Position numbers and translations under genes: made by a program. The notes beneath the pieces were generated by a model. It was not told where the DNA came from. It was given only the letters and a program-made list of their open reading frames with translations, and did no database searches. DNA of 64,000 nucleotides from Streptomyces sp. YIM 121038. GTDB lineage: Bacteria > Actinomycetota > Actinomycetes > Streptomycetales > Streptomycetaceae. Shown here one piece after another: positions 1 to 9,116 of this stretch. Location of the stretch: NCBI RefSeq assembly GCF_006088715.1, contig NZ_CP030771.1, positions 9,236,001 through 9,300,000 on the forward strand, in the 5' to 3' direction. Position 1 is the first letter of the stretch, and each line of letters begins with the position of its first letter.

Positions 1-303
1 ATCCCGCTGCCGTACGAACTGAGGAAACAGGTGTCGATGATCTCCCTCATCGCCGACCGGTCCGGGTACGTGGAGAGCGCCGAGGGCCTGTCGTTGCTGC
101 ACCGGCTGCCCTCGTACTGGGGCATCCTGAGCAAGATCAGCGAGGGCGCCGACGTGCGCCGCACCGTCGACATCCTTTCCTCCCCCGGGCATGTGTACCT
201 CCTGCATGACTCCCAGCAGCAGATCATGCGCGACTACCTCCAGCTCAGAAGCTGGGAATCCAGTGGGCTCCTCTACCGCGTCGCTCCCCGCCCCGGCGGT
301 TGA
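1..303 (+). CDS. C-terminal fragment of an unrecognised protein
   Basis: An open frame enters from the left edge and ends at a TGA at 301-303, so only the last 100 residues are visible. The frame is read as IPLPYELRKQ onward and is mostly soluble-looking, with no membrane segment and no motif I recognise. It contains several histidines (LLHRLP, GHVYLLHD) and a tail rich in Ser, Trp and Leu. It lies on the same strand as the LAL regulator, 119 bases upstream of it, so it may be the last gene of an earlier operon of the same cluster. No function is proposed. Confidence 0.55.
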   Translation: MPLPYELRKQVSMISLIADRSGYVESAEGLSLLHRLPSYWGILSKISEGADVRRTVDILSSPGHVYLLHDSQQQIMRDYLQLRSWESSGLLYRVAPRPGG

Positions 304-422
304 CAACGCGTCGGCGGCCACCGCCGACGGGACGTTCCGACCGACGCGACCGGCCGGCAGAGCGCTCACCCACCGAAGGTCCGGATTGGTCCGTGACGCA
401 GACGCATGGTCGGAGGGACCAC

Positions 423-3374
423 ATGCGCAGGAAGAGCTCCGTAATGATCGGCCGGGACGCCTGCCTGAAAAGCCTCGTCCACCACTATGAACATCTGGAC
501 GCCGACCGCCCCCGATTCCTGCTGATACGGGGCGAAGCCGGAATAGGCAAGAGCCGATTACTCGGGGAGTTCCTCGACATCGCGGAGCGGCGCGAGGGGA
601 TCCTGCTCCAGGGCGACTGCCTCTCGCTACGGCTCTTCGGCGGCCCTTTCGCGCCCCTCATCCAAGCGCTGCGGCACCCGGTCGTCCGGTCCGGAACGGC
701 CCACCGACGCGCCAGGATCGCGCAGGACCTGCGGACGCTGACCGAGGCGCTGTCCTCCCTCGGTGCCCCGGCACCGGCCGCCTCCCGCCCCTCCGCGGCG
801 CAGATCGCCGAACAGGTGCTCAGCACACTGGCCCGGATCAGCCACGACGCCCCCGTCGTCCTCGCGATCGAGGACATCCACTGGGCCGACGCGGCCACCC
901 GGGAACTGATCCAGTTCCTGCACCACAACCTCCAGCGGGCGCGCGTCCTGCTGGTGCTCACGGACCGCACCGACGAGCCGTCCCCGCAGCCGACGCACCT
1001 CCACCTCGTCGCCGAACTCGTTCGCGCCGGCGCGGAAATCATCGAACTGGAATCCCTCGAGGCCGACGACATCCGGCTGCTCCTCGCCTCCCGCGGCGGT
1101 GGCGAGGTGGCCGACGACGTGGCCCGGGAGATCCACCGGCGCTCCGGCGGCAACCCCCTGTACTGCGAGTTCCTCCAGGACGCGTGGAGCACCGGCGAGG
1201 TCCTGCCCAACACCCTCAAGGACCTGCTGCTCGCCCGCACCTCCCGGGTCTCCGCCCGAGCGCGCACCCTGCTGGAACTCCTCGCGGTCGTCGGCCATCC
1301 CGCCTCCGAGGGCATGCTCGCCGCGCTGTGGGAGGGCGGGGCGCTCGGGCCCGCCCTGCGCGAGGCGGTCGCCGCGAAACTCCTCGCCTCGCGCGACGGC
1401 GGCTACCGGTTCCGGCACTCCCTGATCAGCGAGGCGCTCCTCGACGAACTGCTGCCCGGCGACCTCGCGCGGCTGCACCGGCGCGTGGCCGAGACCCTCA
1501 CGACGAGGTCGGCGCTCGCCGACGACACCGGCCATCTGTTCGCCCTGCGCATCGCCAACCACTGGTACGCGGCGGGCGAGAAGGCCACCGCCCTGCGGAC
1601 CGCCGTCCACGCCGCCCTGCTGATCGACGTCTCCTCCCCGGCGGACGCGCTGCGCCTGTACGAACGGGCCCTGAACCTCTCCGGCCACCTGCGGGAATGG
1701 CCGGTGCCGAGCACCTGCCGCGCCGAGGTGCTCCGGCGCGCCGCGGAGTCCGCCTTCTCGTCGGGCGACGTCGTCAAGGCCCGCACCTTGGTCCACCAGG
1801 CCCTGGGGGAGATCGCCGCGGGCCGGCCCGGCGCACCCTCGCGGGCGCTCCTGTACGAACACCTCGGCCGCTATCTGGAAGGCAGCAACGGCCAGGACTC
1901 GGGGCAGGAGTGCCGGGAGTGCTACGAGCGCGCCCTGAGCGAACTCGCCGCGTCCGACAGCCCCCGGACCTGGGCCCGGGTGCTGTGCTCCTGCGGCCTC
2001 TCCCGCGTCACGACCGGCTGCGCGGCCGACGGGATGGGTCTCCTCTCGCGCGCCCGCACCATCGCCGCGCGCTCCGAGGACCCCCATCTGCAGGCCATCG
2101 TGGACATGAACCTCGCGGAGGCGACGAGCTGCGTCCGCGAGCTGGAGACGTCCATCAAGTACGCCAGGAACGCGCGGGACGCGGCCTTCCGCATCGACTG
2201 CGCCGACGTGGCGCTGCGCACCTACTTCGTGGAGGCGCGGGCCGCGTACCTGGTGAGCGGGCGCCTGGCCGACTCCATCAGGATCCGCTGGGAAGGGCTC
2301 CGCTTCGCCGACCGGCACGGCCAGGCCTACTCCGGCGGAACGATGCTGCGCCTCGCGCTAGTCGAGGACCTGATCGAAGCGGGCGGCTGGGGCGAGGCCG
2401 CCGGGCTCACCCTGGACCGGCTGCCCAGCAACCCCAAGTCGATCCTGGAGACCGAGGAACACCTGGTCTCCTGCTTCCTCGCCGCCCACCGGGGGCACCC
2501 CGTGGCCAGGGAGCGCGTGCCCGAGCTCCAGCGGCTGCTGCCGGTCGACAACCTGGTGCACGAGACCTACTTCCTGAGCCTGCTCGTCCCCGTCGCCTCG
2601 GCCCTCGGCCACCAGCAGGCCCTGGAGGAGCTCTCGGACCGCGTGCTCGAACTGGCCGCGCACCCCCTGCCGTCGCTCGGCGGCGGCCTGTTCCTCGTGC
2701 ACGCGCTCGCGGCGGTCATCGAGGCGCACGGCGACCGCGCCGACGGCGAGGGCGGCTGCGGGCACGGCGTGCCGCGGCTGCTCGACGTCGCCGAGGAGAC
2801 CTACGCCCGGGCCCGGACCTCCGTGGCCGCGGAGGTGGAACTGACCGACGGCGTCATCGAGGTGGCCCGCGCCCAGGCCGAGCGGCACCGGGGCGTGCAC
2901 CGCGCGGAGCACTGGTCGCGCGCCTGCGAGGTCTTCCGCCGCACGGGCGCCCGGGCCCGCCTCGCCCCGGCGCTGCTCGGGCAGGGCCGGGCGCTCCTCA
3001 CCCAGCACGCGGAGCACCGCAGGGCACACCGGCTCCTGGAGGCCGCGCACGGACTCGCCGCCAAGATGGGCGCGGAGCCCCTGTGCCGGCGGATCGCGAA
3101 CGTCGCCGAGCACGCCGCACCCGGGCAGGGCGAGACGGCCCCGCACCCGGCGGACCTCACGCCGCGCCAGGCCGAGGTGCTCCGCCTGATCGCCCACGGC
3201 CGGACCGACCGGGAGATCGCCGAAGAGCTGACGATCAGCACCCGCACGGCGAACTCGCACGTCGCGCACATCCTGGAGCGGCTCGGCGCCCGCAACCGCT
3301 CCGAGGCGGCCCTGCGCTACCACCAGACCCACCAGGCCGCCCCCGAGCCCGGCACGCGCGCGGTGGACGCATGA
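423..3374 (+). CDS. Large ATP-binding LuxR (LAL) family transcriptional regulator
   Basis: A 983-residue regulator that probably switches on the genes that follow. The N-terminal AAA/STAND-type ATPase shows a Walker A (GEAGIGKS) and Walker B (VVLAIEDIHWAD). A long helical, TPR-like middle follows, and the C-terminus carries a LuxR-type helix-turn-helix (LTPRQAEVLRLIAHGRTDREIA). The size and order match the MalT/LAL family, which often acts as a pathway-specific activator in Streptomyces antibiotic clusters. The frame stays open back to 300, but the ATG at 423 has a good ribosome site (GGAGGGA, four bases upstream) and the preceding 41 residues are low-complexity Arg/Pro, so I start here. The stop overlaps the next ATG. 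The ligand and target promoters are unknown. Confidence 0.88.
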   Translation: MRRKSSVMIGRDACLKSLVHHYEHLDADRPRFLLIRGEAGIGKSRLLGEFLDIAERREGILLQGDCLSLRLFGGPFAPLIQALRHPVVRSGTAHRRARIAQDLRTLTEALSSLGAPAPAASRPSAAQIAEQVLSTLARISHDAPVVLAIEDIHWADAATRELIQFLHHNLQRARVLLVLTDRTDEPSPQPTHLHLVAELVRAGAEIIELESLEADDIRLLLASRGGGEVADDVAREIHRRSGGNPLYCEFLQDAWSTGEVLPNTLKDLLLARTSRVSARARTLLELLAVVGHPASEGMLAALWEGGALGPALREAVAAKLLASRDGGYRFRHSLISEALLDELLPGDLARLHRRVAETLTTRSALADDTGHLFALRIANHWYAAGEKATALRTAVHAALLIDVSSPADALRLYERALNLSGHLREWPVPSTCRAEVLRRAAESAFSSGDVVKARTLVHQALGEIAAGRPGAPSRALLYEHLGRYLEGSNGQDSGQECRECYERALSELAASDSPRTWARVLCSCGLSRVTTGCAADGMGLLSRARTIAARSEDPHLQAIVDMNLAEATSCVRELETSIKYARNARDAAFRIDCADVALRTYFVEARAAYLVSGRLADSIRIRWEGLRFADRHGQAYSGGTMLRLALVEDLIEAGGWGEAAGLTLDRLPSNPKSILETEEHLVSCFLAAHRGHPVARERVPELQRLLPVDNLVHETYFLSLLVPVASALGHQQALEELSDRVLELAAHPLPSLGGGLFLVHALAAVIEAHGDRADGEGGCGHGVPRLLDVAEETYARARTSVAAEVELTDGVIEVARAQAERHRGVHRAEHWSRACEVFRRTGARARLAPALLGQGRALLTQHAEHRRAHRLLEAAHGLAAKMGAEPLCRRIANVAEHAAPGQGETAPHPADLTPRQAEVLRLIAHGRTDREIAEELTISTRTANSHVAHILERLGARNRSEAALRYHQTHQAAPEPGTRAVDA

Positions 3375-4594
3375 GCCGTCTTCCCCGGCTGCTTCCCCCA
3401 CGCCCCGCCCTGCGGACCTACGCGCTGATCACCCTCGTCGAATCCGCGGGCAACAGCCTCTTCATCGCGGGCAGCGCGATCTTCTTCATCCGCGTCGTCG
3501 GTCTGGGGGCGGCGCAGGTGGGCAGCGGCCTGACCCTGGCCGCGCTGCTCGGCGTCGCGACGGCGGTTCCCAGCGGGCTCCTCGGCGACCGCTACGGCTA
3601 CCGACGGGTCCTGCTGGTCTCCTACGCCGTGCGGATTCCGTTGTTCCTGTCCTATCTGCTGGTGGACGGCTACGCCGGCTTCCTGCTCGTCGCCTGCGGC
3701 ATCGGCCTCGCGGAGAACACGGGGCGCGCGGTGCAGCCCGCGTACATCACGGTGCTCGCCGAGAAGGACGAGCGGATCTCGTTCATCGCCTACAGCAGGT
3801 CCGTGACGAACGTCGGCTGGGCCGTGGGCAGTCTGGCCGCGGGCGTCGCGCTCGCGCTGGACTCCCGCACGGCCATCGAGGCGCTGGTCGTGGGGAACGC
3901 CCTGGCCTTCGTCCTGGTGGTGCTGCTCCTGACGCGCCTGCGGGCCGGACCGTCCCAAGTGGCCACGGACGCGGCCGGATCGCTGACGGGCCTCGCCGGC
4001 GTCCTGCGCGACCGCTCCTACCTCACGCTGGCGCTGCTGATCGGACTGCTGTCGGTGTGCTCGGAGTTCTTCACGGTCGGGCTGCCGCTGTGGATCGTCA
4101 CGCGCACCGCGGCGCCCTCGTGGACGCTCTCCCTCGTCCTGCTGCTCAGCACCCTCCTGGTGGTCGCGCTCCAGGTGGCCGTCAGCCGTCGCACGGACAC
4201 GCTGAAGGGGGCCGCGCGCGCCGGCCTGTACGCGGGCGTCGTCCTCTTCGGCGGCTGTCTGATCATGCCGGTGTCCGCCGACGCGGGACCGGTCGCCGCG
4301 ACCCTCGTCATCGTCCTGGGCGTCGTCCTGATCACCTTCGGCGAGCTGTACTCCGCCGCGTCGAGCTGGGGCCTGTCCTTCGCGCTGTCGGAAGAGGGCC
4401 ACCACGGCGTGTACTTGGGCGTCTGGAGCTTCTCCACCCAGCTGATGCAGGCCCTGGCGCCGGTGGTGATGGGGGCCGTCCTGGTCGGGGGCGAGTACGC
4501 CGGGTGGCTCTCGTTCGGCGCGTTCTTCCTGGCGGCGGGCGTGCTCGTCGTGCTGGTGACCCGGCACGCGGACCGCGTCCACGAGCCCGTGTGA
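3371..4594 (+). CDS. MFS transporter, about 12 membrane segments
   Basis: A 407-residue major facilitator superfamily protein. Hydrophobic helices run from end to end, with the family signature between segments 2 and 3 seen as GLLGDRYGYRRVLL. It is probably a proton-driven exporter in the cytoplasmic membrane. Its ATG overlaps the stop of the LAL regulator (ATGA), so the two are translationally coupled. A drug or product exporter tied to a pathway activator is a common arrangement in Streptomyces clusters, which suggests a role in product export or self-resistance. Substrate unknown. The start is fixed by the overlap. Confidence 0.85.
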   Translation: MSRLPRLLPPRPALRTYALITLVESAGNSLFIAGSAIFFIRVVGLGAAQVGSGLTLAALLGVATAVPSGLLGDRYGYRRVLLVSYAVRIPLFLSYLLVDGYAGFLLVACGIGLAENTGRAVQPAYITVLAEKDERISFIAYSRSVTNVGWAVGSLAAGVALALDSRTAIEALVVGNALAFVLVVLLLTRLRAGPSQVATDAAGSLTGLAGVLRDRSYLTLALLIGLLSVCSEFFTVGLPLWIVTRTAAPSWTLSLVLLLSTLLVVALQVAVSRRTDTLKGAARAGLYAGVVLFGGCLIMPVSADAGPVAATLVIVLGVVLITFGELYSAASSWGLSFALSEEGHHGVYLGVWSFSTQLMQALAPVVMGAVLVGGEYAGWLSFGAFFLAAGVLVVLVTRHADRVHEPV

Positions 4595-4598
4595 GGCC

Positions 4599-4647
4599 GG
4601 GGACGAGGATCGGTAGCCCCGCGTGCGGCGGGGGCCGAGGATCGGTA
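4599..4647 (+). repeat. Two 17-bp direct repeats upstream of the AdoMet decarboxylase
   Basis: GGGGMCGAGGATCGGTA (M = A or C) occurs at 4599-4615 and again at 4631-4647, identical except at the fifth base. The repeats start 32 bp apart, about three helical turns. They fill most of the 98-bp gap between the MFS gene and the AdoMet decarboxylase gene. Direct repeats with whole-turn spacing are typical binding sites for LuxR-type and other activators, so this may be the control site of the downstream operon. That role is an inference. Confidence 0.5.
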
Positions 4648-4692
4648 ATCCTACGGATGGCCGGGGCCGAAGGCGTCAGTACCGTGCTGGGT

Positions 4693-5124
4693 ATGCCAGA
4701 AACGGAGTTCGGCTCGGTTTACGGGTCACACGTCATGCTGCGCGTGCGGCAGGTCGCGTGGCCCGATCAGCTCGACGATCCGCAGACGGTGGGCCATTTC
4801 CTGCGGGAGCTCGTCACGCGTATCGGCATGCGCATACTCGACGGGCCGCTCACCGCGTCCGAACAAGGGGACCAGGCGCACTACGGATACTCCAGCGTGG
4901 TGATTCTCCAGGAATCCCACGCGGCCATCCACACCTATCCGCGGTTGGGACAGTTCTTCCTGGACGTCTTCTCCTGCCGCCCCTTCGACATGCGGGTGGT
5001 CATCGGCACCTGCGAGGACTTCTTCGGAGCGTTCGAGATCGCCGAACAAGCCAAGCTCGACCGCGGCCTGCACTGGCCCGGTCCCGCGACGGAGCGCCTC
5101 ACAGAGTGGACGGCCACGCGCTAG
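4693..5124 (+). CDS. S-adenosylmethionine decarboxylase, small bacterial pyruvoyl type
   Basis: A 143-residue proenzyme that should make decarboxylated AdoMet, the aminopropyl donor. The diagnostic segment is QESHAAIHTYP. Glu74-Ser75 is the expected self-cleavage site that creates the pyruvoyl cofactor, His80 matches the processing histidine, and Cys95 in DVFSCRPFD matches the catalytic cysteine of the SpeD/SpeH family. The length fits the short single-chain bacterial class. I use the ATG at 4693; a GTG at 4684 or the ATG at 4657 in the same frame are possible. No spermidine or spermine synthase gene lies nearby. It is followed 27 bases later by two radical SAM genes, so decarboxylated AdoMet may feed a specialised product rather than polyamine synthesis. 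Confidence 0.82.
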   Translation: MPETEFGSVYGSHVMLRVRQVAWPDQLDDPQTVGHFLRELVTRIGMRILDGPLTASEQGDQAHYGYSSVVILQESHAAIHTYPRLGQFFLDVFSCRPFDMRVVIGTCEDFFGAFEIAEQAKLDRGLHWPGPATERLTEWTATR

Positions 5125-5151
5125 AGCGTCCGGCCGCCGAGGGGAACGAGA

Positions 5152-6237
5152 ATGACGTCTCAGGTAGCGGACTACCGGTTCACATCTCATGGCTGGAACG
5201 CCCGGACACCGCGCCAGCAGGCGCGCGTGCACACCTACAAGGGCGCGTACGTGTCGATCACGTCGCTGTGCAACACCGACATCTGCACGTACTGCTACGC
5301 GCGCGATCAGAAGACCGAGCACCACACGATGCCGCTCACGCTGTTCAGCGAGGTCCTGGACATGCTCCAGGACGTCTCCGACTTCCCCGAGGTGTACCTC
5401 GTGGGCGGCGAGCCCACCATCGTCCCCGACCTGCCCGGATACATCGGGGAGATCGAGCGCCGCGGGTGGTCGACCACCGTCTACACCAACGGCGGGTTCA
5501 ACGCCAAGCGCCGGGACGTGCTGCTCGCCAGCCCCGCGGTCACCCGCATGAGCTTCCACTACGACGAGCTCCTCTTCGAGAGGTACGCCTGGCTCCGGCC
5601 ACGCTGGCGGGAGAACCTGGCGGCCATGGCGGAGACCTGCGAGACCTCGGTCATCGGCGTGATCGACGGGCCCGACTTCCCCTTCACCGAACTCGTCGAC
5701 CTGGCCGCGGAGTACGGCGCCTCCTTCACCTGGATCTTCTCCACCCCGACGTCCGGCGGAACGCCGTTCCTCGGCCTGCACGCGATGCGGGAGCTGGGCC
5801 CCGCCGTCCAGCGCATGCTCCTGCACGCCGAGGAGCGCGGGGTGCAGACCTCACCCGACCTGCCGGTCCCGCTGTGCATCTTCGAGCCGGACTTCCTCCA
5901 GCGCTACGCCGAGAAGTTCGCCCTCGTGCGCCGCTGCAAGCCGTTCGCCTACTTCCACGTGGACGGCCGGGTCAGCTACTGCACCGCGATGCCCGTCTTC
6001 ACCGCACCGCGGCCCCATTCCGGCGCCGAACTCGCCACCGTGATCGAGGCGCACCGGGCCCAGGACACCAAGCTGAAGCAGCGCCCCTCCTTCCCCGAAT
6101 GCGTGACCTGCGAGATGCACCTCAAGCAGAAGTGCCAGGGCGGCTGCATGACCTACAAGGTCTACCAGGAGGAGAAGCCGAACAATGTCGTCGCGGTCGA
6201 TATCCTTCCTACAGCTCCCGCTGATTACCAAGCCTGA
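5152..6237 (+). CDS. Radical SAM protein with SPASM-like C-terminus and CX4CX2C motif
   Basis: A 361-residue radical SAM enzyme. The cluster motif is SLCNTDICTYCYA, with cysteines at 40, 45 and 48. This is CX4CX2C, one residue longer than the canonical CX3CX2C. LVGGEP gives the usual GGEP motif for AdoMet binding. The C-terminus has a SPASM/twitch-like set of cysteines (RRCKPF, VSYC, PECVTCEMHLKQKCQGGC) expected to bind one or two auxiliary iron-sulfur clusters. Such enzymes modify peptides or small molecules. The 3' end overlaps the next radical SAM gene by 53 bases. No RiPP precursor gene was found next to it, so the substrate is unknown. Confidence 0.85.
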   Translation: MTSQVADYRFTSHGWNARTPRQQARVHTYKGAYVSITSLCNTDICTYCYARDQKTEHHTMPLTLFSEVLDMLQDVSDFPEVYLVGGEPTIVPDLPGYIGEIERRGWSTTVYTNGGFNAKRRDVLLASPAVTRMSFHYDELLFERYAWLRPRWRENLAAMAETCETSVIGVIDGPDFPFTELVDLAAEYGASFTWIFSTPTSGGTPFLGLHAMRELGPAVQRMLLHAEERGVQTSPDLPVPLCIFEPDFLQRYAEKFALVRRCKPFAYFHVDGRVSYCTAMPVFTAPRPHSGAELATVIEAHRAQDTKLKQRPSFPECVTCEMHLKQKCQGGCMTYKVYQEEKPNNVVAVDILPTAPADYQA

Positions 6238-7606
6238 ACCGTCTCCGGAGGAGAACGCGTACTACGCCGAATACTGGCGGGTGATGGGCCGGATATTCGA
6301 CCGCGACTTCCCGCAGGGCGAGGCGTACACCATTCCGGAGCTCCCGCTGTGGGTGACCCGCCTCTCCGCGGTCGCCCGACGCCTCGACTGGACGCCCCGG
6401 CTCGTCGACTTCGCCTCGTACACCGGGCCGGAGCGGAACATCGACGTCGACGGTCTCGCCCGGCAGGTGCGGGCCACGGCGCCCGCCCTGGTGGCGATGT
6501 CCCCCTACACGGCCAACTACCAGCTGGCCGTGGCGCTCGCCCGCCGGATCAAGCGCCTCGCCCCCCGCACCACGGTCGTCGTGGGCGGGCCGCACGTCAG
6601 CGAACTGCCGCAGGAGAGCCTCCGCGACGGCTTCGACTACGTCGTGGTGGGGCGCGGCGAGGCACCGCTCGCCCAGCTGCTGTCCGAGCTGTCCGCCGGG
6701 CGCCGCCCGGGCAACGGCTACCCCGGGCTGCTCGCGCCGGGCCCGGGCGAGCGGACCGCGGAGCGGCGCGAGCTGTTCCAGGACTACTGGACGATGGAGG
6801 CCGACTACGACGTCCTGCCCCGCGGATACCCCCTGCACTACGCCCGGATCTACGCCACCCTCGGCTGCCCCTACCGCTGTTCGTTCTGCGCCGACACGCT
6901 GTGGATCGGCATGAAGCCCTATCTCCAGGACACCGAGCGGCTGCGCCGGGAACTCACCAGGATGAAGGAGCGCTTCGACCCGGCCGTGCTCTTCGTGGGG
7001 GACGAGGTCTTCACCCTCAACCACGACCACTGCTCGGCCGTGATCGACCTGCTCGGCGAGGTGGGCATCCCGTGGTTCTGCCAGACCAGAGCCAATCTGC
7101 TGGTGCGCGACTCCGATCGCAAGCTCCTCGCGAAGATGCCGGACGCGGGCTGCCGCCTCATCAACATCGGCGCGGAGAGCACCGACTCCGAGGTCATCCA
7201 GAACCTTCAGAAGCGCATCACGGCGGACCAGCTGCACGCCGCCTGCGAACGGGCCAAGGAGCACGACCTCGCCGTCCTGACCTACTGGATGGTGGGGGCC
7301 CCGGGGGAGTCGCGCCGGTCCGCCGACGCGACCCTCGACGACATGGTGGGGCTGCTCGACGCGGGCCTGACGGACCTGGTGGACTACTTCATCTGCACGC
7401 CCTACCCGGGAACCTCCATCTACCGCGACCCCGACAAGTACCGCGTCACCATCGAGCCCAAGCCCTGGCGGCTGTGGCGCGAGGACATCCCCTCGGTGAT
7501 GAGCACGGTCGAGCTGCCCGCCGCCGAGATCTACGACCTGTGGCTGGCCGGGCTGCGCCGGATCACGAGCGTCATGCGGGCCGAGAGCATGCAGTCGGCC
7601 CCGTGA
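6185..7606 (+). CDS. B12-binding-type radical SAM protein
   Basis: A 473-residue protein with an N-terminal Rossmann-like cobalamin-binding region (about residues 60-170, ending VVVGGPHVSELP and FDYVVVGRGEAP) and a radical SAM core with a canonical CPYRCSFC (Cys228, 232, 235). This layout is shared by B12-dependent methylases and related cyclases or ring-contracting enzymes. The ATG at 6185 lies inside the preceding gene but has a strong AGGAGGAG ribosome site eight bases or so upstream. The stop overlaps the next GTG. A C-methylation or carbon-skeleton rearrangement on the same substrate as the preceding enzyme is plausible. Confidence 0.85.
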   Translation: MSSRSISFLQLPLITKPEPSPEENAYYAEYWRVMGRIFDRDFPQGEAYTIPELPLWVTRLSAVARRLDWTPRLVDFASYTGPERNIDVDGLARQVRATAPALVAMSPYTANYQLAVALARRIKRLAPRTTVVVGGPHVSELPQESLRDGFDYVVVGRGEAPLAQLLSELSAGRRPGNGYPGLLAPGPGERTAERRELFQDYWTMEADYDVLPRGYPLHYARIYATLGCPYRCSFCADTLWIGMKPYLQDTERLRRELTRMKERFDPAVLFVGDEVFTLNHDHCSAVIDLLGEVGIPWFCQTRANLLVRDSDRKLLAKMPDAGCRLINIGAESTDSEVIQNLQKRITADQLHAACERAKEHDLAVLTYWMVGAPGESRRSADATLDDMVGLLDAGLTDLVDYFICTPYPGTSIYRDPDKYRVTIEPKPWRLWREDIPSVMSTVELPAAEIYDLWLAGLRRITSVMRAESMQSAP

Positions 7607-8313
7607 GGCGGACGGTCCTGGTCCTGGGGGGAACGGGAGTGCTCGGCGCGGCGCTGTGCGCGCGGTTCTCGGCCCTCGGGGACGAGGTGGTCGCCACGGC
7701 CCGCGCCGGGTCGCGCCGACGCGCCGCGCCCGCTCCCGGCGCCGCCCTCGTCCCCCTGGACGTGACCGACGAGGAGGGCTGGCCCGCCGCCCTGCGGGCC
7801 GTGGGACCCGAGCGCGTGGACCTCGTGGTGGACGCGATCGGCGCGTACACCCCGGCCCCGCTGCACACCGACAAGAGTGCGGCCGAGCGCGTGCTCTGGG
7901 TGAACTCCCTCGCGCGCGGACGCCTCCTGGACCAGCTGGTGGCGCGGCTCTCGCCGGGCAGCGGCGTCGTCCGCGTCGACAGCTCGCTCGGGGACTTCCC
8001 GTCGCGCACCGACACCCTGGTGTCGGCGGCGAAGGCCGCGGACCGGGTCATGTCGTACGCGCTCGCCGACAGCTGCCGTCGACGCGGCGTGTCGTTCGGT
8101 TCTCTGGTCCTCACCGCGGTGGAGGAGTCCCTCGACGCCCGTCAACGCGCGCTGTTCGTGCGGCGGTTCGGGCACGAGCCGCCCTCCGCCGCGGCCGTCG
8201 CCGAGGCGGTGTCGGGTCTCGCGGCCCTGTCCGGGATCGCACCGGGAAGCGCCCGCCTGTGGTTCCCGTGGCACGGCATCGGCGGCGATCCGCTGGCGGA
8301 GGACCCGTGCTGA
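7603..8313 (+). CDS. SDR-like / NAD(P)-binding protein
   Basis: A 236-residue Rossmann protein. The N-terminal LVLGGTGVLGAAL is a glycine-rich dinucleotide-binding loop, and VDLVVDAIGAYTP fits the SDR NNAG-like region in a degenerate form. A clear YxxxK catalytic pair is not obvious (VSAAKAADRVMSYALADS is the nearest segment), so oxidoreductase activity is uncertain. It starts with GTG overlapping the stop of the B12 radical SAM gene (GTGA), and its stop overlaps the following lipoprotein gene by seven bases. It probably tailors the same product. Confidence 0.7.
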   Translation: MRRTVLVLGGTGVLGAALCARFSALGDEVVATARAGSRRRAAPAPGAALVPLDVTDEEGWPAALRAVGPERVDLVVDAIGAYTPAPLHTDKSAAERVLWVNSLARGRLLDQLVARLSPGSGVVRVDSSLGDFPSRTDTLVSAAKAADRVMSYALADSCRRRGVSFGSLVLTAVEESLDARQRALFVRRFGHEPPSAAAVAEAVSGLAALSGIAPGSARLWFPWHGIGGDPLAEDPC

Positions 8314-9116
8314 GGCGCCTGTCGACGCTGCTGTGCGCGGGCGTCCTGGTGGCGGGGTGCGGCAGCGCGCGCGGCGAGGTCGTGGCCGGGGTCCCGCTGG
8401 TCGCCGCCGGTCGGCTCACCACCTGCACCAATCTGCCCTACCCTCCGTTCGAGTACGAGAAGGACCGGCGCGTCGTCGGCTTCGACATCGACATGACGGG
8501 CCTGGTGGCGAAGCGGCTCGGGGTGCGGCAGCGCGTCGTCGACTTCCCCTTCGAGGTGCTCAAGACCGGGACGGTGCTCAACGCCGAGCGGTGCGACATC
8601 GTCGCGGCGGCCCTGGCGGTCACCGGGGACCGCGAGCGCTACGTCGACTTCTCGGCGCCGTACTTCCGCGCCGTGCTGTGCGTGGTGGTCCGCCGCGGCA
8701 CCCGGGTGGACTCCCTGGCCGACGTACGCCACCGGCGGCTGCGCGTCGGCGTGCAGTCCGGGACGACCGGGGCCGATCACACCCTCGCCGCGGGCATCGA
8801 CCCGCGCTCGTACGCCACGGTCGACGGGCAGCTCGACGCCCTGCGCTCCGGGCAGGTGGAGGTCCTCGTCCAGGACTGCCCCGCGGTGTCCACCTGGCTG
8901 CAGGACCCCCGGCACGCCACCGCCTTCACCACGGCCCTGACCGTCGACGCCGAGCAGGACTACGCGTTCGCCGTCCGCCAGGGGGAGCACCCCGGGCTGC
9001 GGCGGCTGGTCGACGAGGTGATCGCCACGGCCCGGCGCGACGGCACGTACGAGCGCCTGTACCGGAAGTGGATCGGTGTCCCCCCGGTCCGGGCCGCCTC
9101 CCCGGAGGCCGGATGA
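8307..9116 (+). CDS. Amino-acid-type ABC transporter substrate-binding lipoprotein
   Basis: A 269-residue family 3 solute-binding protein. The N-terminus is a lipoprotein signal peptide with lipobox LVAGC, so the protein should be anchored to the outer face of the membrane. The body has the family pattern for polar amino acids: PPFEYEKDRRVVGFDIDM, then YVDFSAPYF and LRVGVQSGTTG. The GTG start at 8307 is chosen because it places the hydrophobic signal right at the N-terminus and couples translation to the preceding gene. The permease gene follows with an ATGA overlap. No ATPase gene is present. Confidence 0.85.
   Translation: MLRRLSTLLCAGVLVAGCGSARGEVVAGVPLVAAGRLTTCTNLPYPPFEYEKDRRVVGFDIDMTGLVAKRLGVRQRVVDFPFEVLKTGTVLNAERCDIVAAALAVTGDRERYVDFSAPYFRAVLCVVVRRGTRVDSLADVRHRRLRVGVQSGTTGADHTLAAGIDPRSYATVDGQLDALRSGQVEVLVQDCPAVSTWLQDPRHATAFTTALTVDAEQDYAFAVRQGEHPGLRRLVDEVIATARRDGTYERLYRKWIGVPPVRAASPEAG

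Noticed and set aside
300..422. Upstream extension of the LAL regulator
   Set aside because: Its 41 residues are Arg/Pro-rich and overlap the preceding stop. ATG 423 has a much better ribosome site.
191..490. A 99-residue plus-strand frame over the first gene end
   Set aside because: It overlaps two better frames and has random composition.
5152..7606. A RiPP cluster based on the SPASM-like radical SAM gene
   Set aside because: No short precursor-like frame, recognition domain or peptidase lies next to it inside the window. A precursor to the left of base 1 cannot be excluded.
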